A stretch of 64,000 bases of DNA from Anisakis pegreffii (Eukaryota; Nematoda; Chromadorea; Rhabditida; Anisakidae). The notes under the pieces are model-generated. The model had not been told where the DNA came from, did no database searches, and saw only the letters and a program-made list of their open reading frames with translations. Below, piece after piece: positions 24,501-38,827 of the stretch. The first letter of the stretch is position 1. The number at the start of each line of letters is the position of its first letter. Where the stretch lies: contig JAPYMA010000210.1 of NCBI GenBank assembly GCA_035041965.1, forward strand, positions 62,001 to 126,000. The letters are read 5' to 3'. Position numbers and translations under genes: made by a program.

Positions 24501-25076
24501 CCTGACCTTTCACATTGAAACCAAATCCTTTAAAATGGACATTACAGTTGAATAATACCGTAAAGATACTGATGATGAGACATTAAACGCACATCCACAT
24601 TTACTCATCATAAGATTATTATTACTATTATAGTTACTTGGACATCGAGTGGTTGTTTTGTGAATCGCTGTGAGCGATCTGCGGAATATTTATTTTATTA
24701 GAGTTATGATCATTTATTGGATCGATGTTTGGCTACAATTAATTATGCAAAGTAATCACGCGACTAATTAATTACTCGGTTATGTTCGGTTGGCCTGCTC
24801 GCCTAGCCAGCGGGGTGGCGTAAATTGAGGCTAAAACAATGTGCACGGAAATGCGAGCATAGTGGCCAGCAACTTTACAAACGCTTAATAGCCTGGCCAA
24901 TTCAGGTAATCTAGGCAAAATAAGAACTGATCAGCAGAACGAATAGATAGATCACCTGTATCGGATTTGCTTATAGTGACAACGTGTGGCTTCGGATTAT
25001 AATTTTTGCGGCGTGGAACCACATAATATGAATCACCACTTGAATCACTCTCATCGCCCATTTTTCCATTAACCAT
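21556..25076 (-). CDS. SNX27: Sorting nexin 27 (PDZ-PX-FERM-like)
   Basis: SNX27 is an early-endosome cargo adaptor linking PDZ-ligand receptors to retromer for recycling to the plasma membrane. Exon 1 (25076-24955) encodes [14 protein letters not shown] and [12 protein letters not shown]. The PDZ domain continues at about 24530-24370 ([40 protein letters not shown]) and 23900-23760 ([18 protein letters not shown]). These are nearly identical to the mammalian PDZ. The PX domain is at about 23510-23275 ([40 protein letters not shown]). An RA/F1-like segment follows at 23170-23040, then FERM-like F3 exons at 22260-22080 ([20 protein letters not shown]) and 21862-21738 ([20 protein letters not shown]). 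The last exon (about 21650-21556) has [12 protein letters not shown] and a TGA at 21558-21556. Introns carry an RTE tail and a SINE-B. Confidence 0.95.
23930..24119 (+). mobile_element. RTE-type LINE 3' tail, lineage 1 (5'-truncated)
   Basis: The copy matches the end of an RTE-type reverse-transcriptase ORF: after CTAGTCGAATAACGCAATGG comes the segment coding for [19 protein letters not shown], then an [13 protein letters not shown] end and the terminal CGCAAGGTAAT. It is a 5'-truncated copy in an SNX27 intron, opposite in orientation to the gene. Confidence 0.8.
24640..24915 (+). mobile_element. SINE-B, near full length
   Basis: It starts TAGTTACTTGGACATCGAGT, then TTGTTTTGTGAATCGCTGTG with the TCGCTGTGAGCGA hairpin. 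It continues through TTAATTACTCGGTTATGTTC, GCGGGGTGGCGTAAATTGAG and TGGCCAGCAACTTTACAAAC to AGCCTGGCCAATTCAGGTAA. It lies in SNX27 intron 1, about 40 bp from the exon 1 donor. Confidence 0.85.
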
Positions 25077-25479
25077 TTATTACTCCAAATACAAAAAAAA
25101 AATAATGGAATTCGCTGTACACACAGTAAAAAACTGAAATTATTGACATTACAAAACTCAAATTCTGAATTGTGTTATACAAAACGCACAAAAAACGAAC
25201 GCAAAGACTTATCAATGTATGCTTTCAATGAAACATGAAACGGTTCATATAAATTTCAAGTCAATATCTACCCATCCTTCTCATAAACAATTCAAACAGG
25301 AACGAGCATATGAAACAATTTATCGCGAATGCAATCAAACGCATCATACGATACACTCTTCTCGTATAAATTCAAAACAGCTAAACGCCTGACTGGAAGT
25401 TTGTACAATAAATGAATCATAATCAACATAACGGTTCAATTCAATTCTATAAACATGATGGATGCTTGTAACACCTCTG

Positions 25480-25640
25480 TGCTTGCCAGATCAATAATCC
25501 AAGTTCGAATTTCATGAAAACAGATCATTCCAAACGCTATTATTGTTAGCTGCGCGGAAAGAAGAATGCCAAGGAAGGAAGAATGTGATATTAGTGATAA
25601 CAGATAGGCATAAACTCGTAATAAATTTGATTTGCTGAGT
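25480..25640 (+). repeat. Interspersed repeat family G
   Basis: The block CAATAATCCAAGTTCGAATT, then AACAGATCATTCC, AGCTGCGCGGAAAGAAGAAT and GGAAGAATGTGATATTAGTG recurs inverted at about 44295-44440. Its second half, GTGATAACAG..GGC.TAAACT.GTAAT, recurs at about 50130-50190. No terminal structure or coding potential is seen. It is probably a MITE or decayed element. Confidence 0.65.
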
Positions 25641-25744
25641 AAATGAATAAACGAACATGACGGATGATATTACAATACTACATCATGTACGTGTCTACAA
25701 TAATCATCATGCATATTCTTTTGGTGTTTGGTTGTCTTTTGTTT

Positions 25745-25842
25745 TCATATATTATTAAATAATATATTATTAAATAATTTTCATATATTATTAAATAATA
25801 TATTATTAAATAATTTTCATATATTATTAAATAATATATGAG
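25745..25842. repeat. Tandem ~36-bp palindromic AT repeat
   Basis: About 2.6 copies of a 36-bp unit composed of CATATATTATTAAATAATAT plus ATTATTAAATAATTTT. Each unit is itself inverted-repeat in character. The outer flanks TTTGTTTTCATATATT and AATATATGAGAACAAAA are also inverted, so the whole block can fold as a hairpin. Confidence 0.85.
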
Positions 25843-27329
25843 AACAAAAAAGCATTCACGCATCTATCAGAACACGAAATTTCTTGGAAAACCAAACTTT
25901 CAGTTGACATGTAACTAAACAAATAAAGCGGTAACATGCTCGGATAAAGCTTATTGTTAGCTCGTTCAAAGCTCCTCCTCTAGGTTTTTGATTCTACACA
26001 AACGAGTGCAAACGAAACGCAATTCACATAAATTTCGTGTTACGTGTTGAGAGTAAATTTCGCATTTCTGCGTAAATTCGAGTCCTCTTTAGGTGAATTT
26101 CGATGACATGGGGACAGCTGAATGAAGCGGATCACTAGTAAGCAAAAAAATGGACAACAAAACGACAAATATTCACGAGATATGGCATCGATCGCGCAGA
26201 AATCTCAAGCAAATCGCATGATTTAAGCTAATTATCTCATGCGAACCTACTGAATTATTCACTAAAGATATGGTAGCACACAAAAGCGCGGCCGTGTTCA
26301 AACAAACGCCCTGCGATGATTTGCGACATAAGATCGTCGAGTTGTGAGCGAATGCGTTTGTCTTTTGAAAATCGTTTATTCGTTTAGTGCGTGCAGATGA
26401 TTGTTCACACTGGAAATAACGTGTTGAGAGCAATTTTCTTTGAGAGGCGAGGAGGCGAGTTATGATAATCAAATAGAAACGTGACGATGGATTATACTTG
26501 TCGCGACGGGGCGCGAAAGAGACGATTCGTGAGGGACACCAAAGTGATATGTGAAATCAACCTTTAGATCTGTATTTTAGATATCATGCACTATCGATTC
26601 AGATGTTGAAATTTAACATTCGTAAATGTTATTTGGAGGATCTCCTCCGTTTTGAGTTTGTATCATATGAATGCTTTGTGTTTCGATACATAAAACAGTG
26701 TTATTACAAAATAAACGCCAAAAATACTCGCGATTAGACTCAAGTTGAGGCCCATACCGGGCTGAGGTATGCATTAAACAAACTGTCGGTTCTACCACAC
26801 TACTGGGGGTTTTTATTAAGGCCTCAGGATTATGCTCAAGCTAAAGCTTAGGCTTGGGTTCAGCCTTAGGCTACGTTACGTTGCAATATCAAGTGCTCCT
26901 GAACCTCTTTGTAGGTGAGATCTGGTTAGTGTGAGTACATGATAATGCGACTGAGTGTCTGTTGCGCACTTGAACGAAAGTGCGATTTGCGACGAGCGAT
27001 TTTTTAATGAATGAACACACCATCGAGGATTAACAATAACTTGACCTTGGTGGGTGCCTCCACACGACGAAGCAATTCAGGCGTGACCTTAATGAGGAAA
27101 GACCAGTGCCTAACTGCGTGTGATCAAACTTGAGGACCGGATGACCATTGGAATTCCTTTGTAAAGAGGCTTAAGAACATCGATGCCTGAATACAAAATA
27201 TGCCTGAATACGACGTGGCATCAAATGATATATCTTGAATGTTTATTGCAATATACTATCCAAGTTCACCGTTGATTTACTGAAACAGAACTTAAGCATA
27301 GTACTGTTCGTGTTTGTTAATTTCGTCAT

Positions 27330-27425
27330 TACCTGGATTGGTCAGGCTATCAAACGTTTGTAACGTTGCTGGCCACATTGCGTTTCCATTCCTTTGCCAG
27401 GTGTTACCCAGTTTCTTTGTAACGC
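27330..27425 (-). mobile_element. RTE-type LINE lineage 2, short internally deleted tail
   Basis: On the minus strand the sequence encodes TKKLGNTWQR and then runs into TGGAAACGCAATGTGGCCAG, CAACGTTACAAACGTTTGAT and AGCCTGACCAATCCAGGTAA. Compared with the copy at 57508-57706, a few residues before the tail are deleted. It confirms that this LINE lineage ends in the sequence used by SINE-B. Confidence 0.7.
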
Positions 27426-27864
27426 CCGATAACAACACAAAGAGCGATGGAGAGATGCATGTTAGGAATTTCGTTATGTTGGTCAATTTGACAACGGATT
27501 TATTAATTTTTAATCACTGTCAATTAGAGATCACAGAGTGACACAATCGAGCCGTAACCAATTAATTGCTTTTCGGATCCGTTGCCTCACAGTATGTGTC
27601 CTAATAACATCGTTTTTTGCGGAGAACCACAACTCCGACTGCGTTCTCTGAACAGTTCGCCAACGGAAATTCTTCTTAAGATCTCTCAAACGACACAACA
27701 AAGCACCGATCATGACACTATAGTTCGCGAACTATTTCTTTGATAATATGCGAATATAAATGATTGAGTTGCTCATTTCCTATTCATAACTGCGTATGAT
27801 CTGAAGAGCGCACGGACGGTTTGCTGATTGCTGTGAGTATAAAAATAAAATGAAGGCAGCAAAT

Positions 27865-28303
27865 GCAAACTACCATTTGACCGAATTCCAGGTTTTCAAT
27901 TGAATGTTTTCAATGTTATGCTAATGAAGAAGTATTTCCACTAGAGCACTAAATCAGTGACTTTCGATGAACGATAGTCGAATGCTTAACGCTAATGGCA
28001 AATCATAAATACAGGCACGTTTCATACCGATGGAAATCGCCGATAACACCACTGAAAAATCTTGTAACGTCACTTTGCAGTTGCGTAAGTTAGGCTTGAA
28101 TATCGCTTTCATTAAGTCTCATATAAAGCTGACAACGATATATTTGCGATCAATTAACACATATCGCATATAAGTTACCTTCCATCATGAAACGATACAA
28201 TATCTATCCAAATGCAAACAATAATTTGACCGAATTCCAGGTTTTCAATTAAATGATTTCAATGTTATGATAATAAAGAAGTATTTCCACTAAAGCAAAT
28301 CAG
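27865..28303. repeat. Direct duplication of a ~95 bp block
   Basis: 27865-27958 and 28212-28303 share AATGCAAAC, then TTTGACCGAATTCCAGGTTT, TCAATGTTATG and AAGAAGTATTTCCACTA, ending AATCAGTGA, with few differences. They lie about 250 bp apart. No element family is recognised. Confidence 0.8.
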
Positions 28304-29299
28304 TGAATATGCATCCAATTCAGATCACTCTTTCAGTGAACTCTACCACTACGGTGAACAACCGCAACATTAATAAAGGCAATGACATTACCAACAATAA
28401 TCCAACAAATTATACAAGTGTATCAGCGAATTTAAGCGAAGAAATGCGCATGAAATTAGCCAGCGGTCCATCGAAACTATTTATCAACGAGCATAAAAAC
28501 GTTAGAAAAGCAGTCAGTTCACTGAATGTCTCGATAAATTTAAATGATAATATCAATGCATTGCGTATCATTGCAATATCTATTTAAAGGACTGAACTCA
28601 AAGATGCATATTTGCAATGATCAGAGATTAGGGTTAACATCTTATCAAGCTTGGATTAATTCAAAATGCAAATTCTAAATTATCAACGATTTAAAGGATC
28701 CAAAGACCGCCACTCAAATCGCAGACGAACTCACCGACAGATGCACACCGCAACAGTCCGAAGAGGTTCCGTGTTCATATGCGATCGCAATTTTATACAA
28801 CCTCATTCAATAAACCATCTCAAGCTCACAACATTCCGTTCCTCTCGCTTCCAAATCATTCAATCAGAACAGCTCATATGACAGACATCCTTGATGCATA
28901 TATATGATCAAAGATTACGGTTGAGACCTTATTAAGCTTGGAGCAACAATTCAAATTCAAATTCAAAATCCAAATTCTAAAAGTGCATTTTCAGCAAAGT
29001 TTATCAGCGAATCGCGTTATCAATCAAAACTTTCGCGATCGTCAACTCCAGAGCACACCTCAGATCGCTGAACTCAAAGAGCTACCCTCCAGCACCTAAT
29101 CAAACTCATTCATTCAACAGACGTACTTCCAGCGATGCAACCAGACAAACGACACTAAAATTAATAATGAAAATATACAAGTTGTCATTAAAAACTTATC
29201 GTAAACATACGAAAGTAAAGCAAAAACAAAGAAATTTTCAGCACACAACGACGCAGTGACAATATTACTGATAAACTATGACAATGTCATAACGTAACG

Positions 29300-30775
29300 A
29301 AGCAATGATCATGAATCGTCGAATATTATCAACTAATTCTCAATACCACATCGATTAGACACAATAAAAATTCAAGACTGATATCACAAAAAAGTTCAAT
29401 CATCTCAAACAGTCCAATAAATAACCCTCAAAACACGTCAACTATCGACCAAAGCCAACCGAATAACGTACACACAACAAGCTCATTCACTGATATCAAA
29501 GAACACACCAAAAAGCAAAAGCAATTCAACCAATATCAACAAAAGTATAGTATCGTTTTAATGAGAACAATTTCTGTGATGAATAAAATAAGTAAAGTAA
29601 AGTTTCCCACAACTTAACGCAATTACTCAAAATGGTTTCGAATAAAACGCTTCACTGAATTCATTACAATAAATATTCAATGTTTCTGTTATACGATGAA
29701 ATCACGGAGATGTCGTTGAAAAGTGTAAAATAAAAACCAAAGAGATTATTTGCGATCATCTCGCGATGAATGTCAAAGTTTATATCAAAATAATAATATG
29801 AATACTGCATCGTGAAAGTGCACGCGATTTGAGAAGACTGCGAAAAAATTATTCAACGGCGCAAATAAACTTTAGCAAGTTCCACCTTCTACTTGGTCGT
29901 ACTTGTTCGATAACATCGCCGTTAATATTGATAACAATAAGCATAACAACGACAATAAACATAAAAGAGAAAAGGATATGATTTCGTATGATCACAGGTC
30001 TGCAGCTAACAATTCGACAAATCACTTAAAAGATAAAGAGCGCAAAAGTGAGTCTCTTAAAGGGTTTGCGTCATCGGAATTCAGGGACAACTCCATTCGA
30101 ATATAACTACTAAAACATCAAAAATTGCACAACAACGAGCAATGTACATAGCAGTATCGATGCATCATTTCATTAATGAAGCAATCATTCCATTAAAACA
30201 ATTAAAGTATCATTTCATTAAAACATTCTCATCACAACTCCAATACTTCAAACTCATCATAACTGTCGTGAGCTTCGCTTAAGTCCGTGTAATCTGAAAC
30301 AAAAATTACAGTACTAATAAAAACAAACAAAGAAAACTGGTAAACGACTGCTAAATACCAAAAGATACAACCTTGAATTTTGGCATTCTCACCGACATAC
30401 GGAACGAACGGAGGGAATCCTCTGGGTCGCGATTCCAGCAACTCGAACAGCGGTGGAGAGGAGGCTGGCAGTACCTTCTGAAAGTAGGTTAACGAGACTG
30501 CATGATGTGATACGATGACAAGCACTGAATAAAACAAATCCTTTGCAATTGCTCGAAGCAATGATCATAAATCGTCGATTATTATCAACGATTTCACTTC
30601 GATTAGACACAATAAAAATTCGCGATGAATATCACAAAAAGTTGAATCATCTCAAACAATCCACTAAATAACCCTCAAAACACGTCAACTATCGGCCAAA
30701 ACCGACTGAATAACGCACGTACAACAATCTCATTCACTGTTATCAACAAATCAAACGACACTTCAAAAAGCAAAA
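29300..30775. repeat. Direct duplication of a ~220 bp block (29300-29525 and 30555-30775)
   Basis: Both copies read GAAGCAATGATCAT.AATCGTC, then ATTAGACACAATAAAAATTC, AACCCTCAAAACACGTCAAC and TATCG.CCAAA, and end near AAAAAGCAAAA. The right copy sits in the ATG4 intron between 30540 and 30810. The left copy lies beyond the ATG4 stop, so the intron and downstream DNA share a segmental duplication. Confidence 0.8.
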
Positions 30776-33700
30776 CGAGACTGCATGATATGCCAAGCAA
30801 CGAATAAGACCAACCCTTTGCAACTGCTCAGTAAGATGCTCATAATCGCGTTCAGTTCGACACATAAACGAGAGTGCTAACGACGGATCAACCTGATCGT
30901 ACGCGATATGCAGCAGAAACGGACAATGGTATGAACTGTCGTCGAACGTCTCCTCCGATTTCACCAGCTCAAATTCACGATATCAGTAATTACCGAAGAT
31001 AACAATAATCACGGGATTGGCATGCAGGCTATCAAACGTTCGTAACGTTGCTGGCCACGATGCTCGCGTTTCCGTGCACATTGTTTTAGCCTCAATTTAC
31101 GTCACCTCGCTGGCTAAGTGTATAATAATAATACTGAATGAATCACCTCAACGAAGCCATCTCGCTGCTCCAACGACGCACAATTATCAACATCATCCAG
31201 ATCCACATAATTCTGACAAACGTGTGGGTCGAGATAAATTAACTGCAAATTAATTGTTACTTGAATATAAGCGTAATAATGACAAATTCCCCTTTAAAAC
31301 AAACAATTCAATGTAAATCAGGTGAGAGGAAGGAGAGGGGAGTAAGGCAAAACCATTGAAAAGCAACAAAACAATTCTCGAAAAGGCACAATCAACAACA
31401 AAATAAACCTGATCTCCAACAATTCCAATAAAATACAACGCATGATTCGGTCGTCCTCCAATTATACCCGTGCACTGTGGCAGTTGAAAGAACGCCTTAA
31501 ACAATACCTTCAGTATTACAATCGCACCGCAATCAAACTATTAATAACAAAGCATCACACCTCAATCGCACCCAAATAACATCGATTAATAGAGGTCAAT
31601 CCGAGTCTCAGAGGTATAATAATGAGTAACGGTCGCCATTCGTTACCGTTTATCTCATCAGCCATCTTCAAACCTAACTTGTTCGCATCACATTCCTTCA
31701 TTATCGCACTCAATCGAACTGAACCTTCAACTTATCATAACTTCATTTATCGTAATCATACAACTTCTCCATCGAAATCAAAAAATCAAATCAAAAATAC
31801 CATCCGAACACAACGAAGATTCAGCACTCGCATCATACTGATCCGACGAGTCTGTTGCATTCGACGAACTGAAAATTGATAGCGCTAATGAAGTGAGATA
31901 AAACAATCGTAACATAACTAACATTCCTCAAAAACGATACAACGATGATAATTGCTGTGTATGAACACTCAATGCTAGTTGATCTACTTATAGCCAAATG
32001 TCGTAAGCAGTAACCTATATAAACCCTATTCGCTGTTGTAAAATCAGTTTTTGTTCTCGTGTTGCGGTTGTTTTCCTATGTGTCAAATCCACGTCAGATT
32101 ATTCTATTGCGTCCCCTATCACCGTTACTTATTGTTTGTAATAAATACAATTGGTAAAGTAGTCGTGTCGCATCATAAGTGCATAACAACAATACTAAAA
32201 AACAAACCTCAAACGAGACGGAGGTTTTGTGTGTGCCATTGTTTTCACATCGTTCGCAATCAGCAAATTATCCAGTGCCACGTGAATGGCTAACTTCGAC
32301 CACTCATCATAAACCACCAATTTCTTGAGCACTTGTGCGGCTGTATTCGGACCGAACCACTCACCGATTTGTTTGTTTTCGGATACTCCCATTTGGGCTG
32401 CAATCTTTTCTTATTATTACCGCTAAAATGAACACTAGAAGATGGGCAGGACATATCGCGAGAACGAACTACAATCACTGGATCAGTCAAATAACACAAT
32501 GGATTCCAAGAGGAGTGAGAAGGTCAGTAGGCAGACCAAAACGTGCAAGATAGGACGAATCACTCGTCAGAGTGTTCGGTCAACGTTGCTGGAAGTCTGC
32601 ACATCATAGAGAGACATGGAAATCGGTTGACCCGCGCCCTCATAAAGAGCAAAGACGAGTCGCAAGGTAATCCTGGATTACCTGGATTGGCCAGGCTATC
32701 AAACGTTTGTAACGTTGCTGGCCACAATGCTCGCGTTTCCGTGCACATTGTTTTGTCCTCAATTTAAGCCACCCCGCTGGCTAGGCGAGCAGGCCAATCG
32801 AACACAACCGAGTAATTAATTAGTTGCCGTGAATACTTTGCATAATTAATCGTAGCCAAATATCAATCCAATAAGTAATCATAGCTCTAATAAAATAAAT
32901 ATTCTGGCGATCGCTCACAGCCATTGACAAAACAACCACTCGGAAGGTAATCGCACGGTAAAAACAATGAACACTAAAAACACCATCAACAATTCGACCA
33001 GATCAAATTCTCACCGATTTGATGTAACGAAAACAAGCAACATTTTTTGTCTTGAAACATTCTGATAATACGTTTATATTCGTCCTCTTTGTTGTTCCTC
33101 TTCCAGGTCCAATCACTGCCCAGATGACGTATGATCAATGCCTGTGCCAGCAACATCTGACCACACCGCAACATACAACCCCAACCCTGATCGCTCGTCG
33201 GTCCAGTACCTCCTTCAAACTAATTTCATTAACCTCCAAATTGTTTTCATCACAACACTAATAATCGAATGCAATCAAAAAATTACCTATGGGCATGAAA
33301 TTCTTACGATAAGTGAACCAGAGTCTTGACGTTACGTAGTCTTTTATCGCATCCATATCTGAAATTACCTTCAACAATACCTCAATCCAACAATATATCT
33401 CTCAACATTTCATTCGCTCAAACTAAAAATTCATAGCAACCGTAACCGGTTAATCTACCTAAAGACACTTTGCCTAACGCACAGTTTGCCTAAGGAACAG
33501 TTTACCTATTGGGCGAAATATTCATTAAAAAACCGTAAATTAGGCAAACTGTCCGTTAGGCAATGTGTCTTTAGGCAAACTGTCGTTAGGCTAAATGCTT
33601 TAGGCAGATTGACCGGTCACCATTCGATGCAATTCACTTCACTTCGACGTGACACAAACTGATTCCGAATGCAATCCTTCATTCCGAAAGTATTATTTCA

Positions 33701-33862
33701 TTTTAAAATAAACAATTGCGATGCAATAAACACCCAAAAGAACCAACCCTCTCTAGCCGCGAACTTATGTCCAAGCAAATAAACAAGTGCATTTGAGTTG
33801 AATATGGAATAGTCGTGGAATTCCGACAGACTCGGTTCGAGCGTAAGACACGATTCCAACAT
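30232..33862 (-). CDS. ATG4: Autophagy cysteine protease ATG4
   Basis: ATG4 cleaves the C-terminus of ATG8/LC3 to expose glycine and later delipidates it. The likely start ATG is 33862-33860 ([20 protein letters not shown], then VYLLGHKF). Later exons are 33350-33288 ([19 protein letters not shown]), 33213-33005 ([20 protein letters not shown], with the catalytic Cys), 32392-32225 ([20 protein letters not shown]), about 31665-31555 ([18 protein letters not shown]), about 31500-31405 ([17 protein letters not shown]), 31250-31145 (LIYLDPH, with the catalytic Asp and His), 30965-30810 ([16 protein letters not shown]), 30485-30365 and 30297-30232. The protein ends [11 protein letters not shown], a typical LIR-like acidic tail. 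The whole catalytic triad is present. Introns contain an RTE tail, two SINE-B copies and a family-C MITE. The N-terminal start is the least certain point. Confidence 0.95.
31014..31126 (-). mobile_element. SINE-B fragment
   Basis: Minus-strand copy of the 3' part only: CAGCGAGGTGACGTAAATTG, TGGCCAGCAACGTTACGAAC, AGCCTGCATGCCAATCCC. It lies in the ATG4 intron between 30965 and 31145, and its 5' end is about 20 bp from the next exon. Confidence 0.75.
32424..32671 (+). mobile_element. RTE-type LINE 3' tail, lineage 1
   Basis: It encodes [15 protein letters not shown], then [17 protein letters not shown], typical of the C-terminus of RTE-type ORFs, and ends CGCAAGGTAAT at 32661-32671. The reading frame is interrupted (AGATAGGACG). 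It is inserted in an ATG4 intron, antisense to the gene, directly abutting a SINE-B in opposite orientation. Confidence 0.8.
32676..32946 (-). mobile_element. SINE-B, nearly complete with duplicated 3' tail
   Basis: It reads on the minus strand from CGAGTGGTTGTTTTGTCAAT (the 5' ~20 bp are missing) through TGGCCAGCAACGTTACAAAC to AGCCTGGCCAATCCAGGTAA, then TCCAGGATTACC. The tail therefore shows one extra imperfect ATCCAGGTA unit. It lies tail-to-tail with the RTE copy at 32424-32671, in an ATG4 intron. Confidence 0.85.
33444..33631. mobile_element. GCCTAA-rich self-complementary MITE (family C)
   Basis: The ends are ACCGGTTAATCTACCTAAAG and CTTTAGGCAGATTGACCGGT, a long inverted repeat. The interior alternates ACAGTTTGCCTAAGG and TTAGGCAAACTGTCCGTTAG around TTCATTAAAAAACCGTAAAT. 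It lies in the ATG4 intron between 33350 and 33740. Confidence 0.85.
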
Positions 33863-34403
33863 CGTGTGATCGATGGATGGATGGATGTACGCTTTGATCA
33901 CGCTTCTAATCGATTTGTATCACTAAATAATCATCACAAATATCAAACAATTCGAAGTCAATCAACAATATCGATAGAAATAACTATCAATATCACCACC
34001 ATTGCTATAATCGACCACACTAAACTTATTACAATTCATGAAAAGAGCAACGAAAACATACAGTGACATACGTTTGCAAATATACTGTACGCAATAAAAT
34101 CAAGATCAACGAACCAAATCAAACTTCAAAACATCACACAATCGACCGAAACTCTCTCTCGAACTTCACCAAAATTCATTTAACAAATGACACTAATAAC
34201 AAAAAAGATGCAGATGTAATATTAAAAATTGAACAAAACAATTAAAAATAATCCCGAAATGGAAGCAAAACAATCAGATATACAAATCGACTCCTTTCTT
34301 CGACGAGAACGATCCTTTAGCATCACGCGCTCTTAGCATGATCCAGTCAAAACGATGAAGTACAAAACATTTTATTACTCGCCTCATCACACAATACACA
34401 AAT

Positions 34404-38220
<3,817 letters not shown>

Positions 38221-38827
38221 TCAACAACAACCACAACAATATTCCAATTCATAACACAACCAGAATCTCGTCACTGCTTCATTCAACCACACATAACCCT
38301 GACCAACTCAACATTACTTTCAACCATCGATACTCTAATTCGAATAATCCTCTCAACATTCCATCGAATAAACTCAAATCATATCGATGAATTTTTCTGA
38401 TGACAATAAAAACAAAGGCAAAAACCAAATAGTAATGAATCAACTGAATCAATTGACCAACGCTAAACATTTCGACAACGATTCTGATAAATAAATCTCG
38501 GATTGATTCGTAAACATTCAATAGCGAATAACAATTCTCAATCGAAAAAAAAAACCAAATTTATTGAATCAATATTTTTTGCTGATAAATTCACAACCGC
38601 AACTGATAATTTGCTGATTAAAACCACAACAATAACTGATTCACAATGAAACGTGATAACACAAATGAACAACACATCCCACGACATCGCATGACGAACT
38701 CAACCAAAATCGCTCAGCTCACTAAAAAGGCAATACAACTGAATCGAATGATGCTACAAAAACAACGATGAATGCTATAAAACGGCAATAATTCCAGTAC
38801 AACGATTATAAAAGCTCGGAATTGTAT

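Larger units (their letters stand above)
25077..30231. other. Large AT-rich spacer between ATG4 and SNX27
   Basis: About 5.1 kb without a recognisable gene. It holds a family-G repeat (about 25480-25640), a palindromic tandem array (25745-25842), an RTE lineage-2 tail fragment (27330-27425) and several direct duplications. Plus-strand open frames at 28303-28587 and 29903-30106 (Asn/Lys-rich) match no family and lie in AT-rich sequence. A stretch at 26750-26880 shares GGTTCT..ACTG.GGGGTTTTTA with sequence flanking the SINE at 3139. Confidence 0.5.

Noticed and set aside
28303..28587. Plus-strand open frame of about 94 codons
   Set aside because: Asn/Ile/Ser-rich AT-driven composition, opposite to all genes, with no recognisable domain and overlapping a duplicated block.
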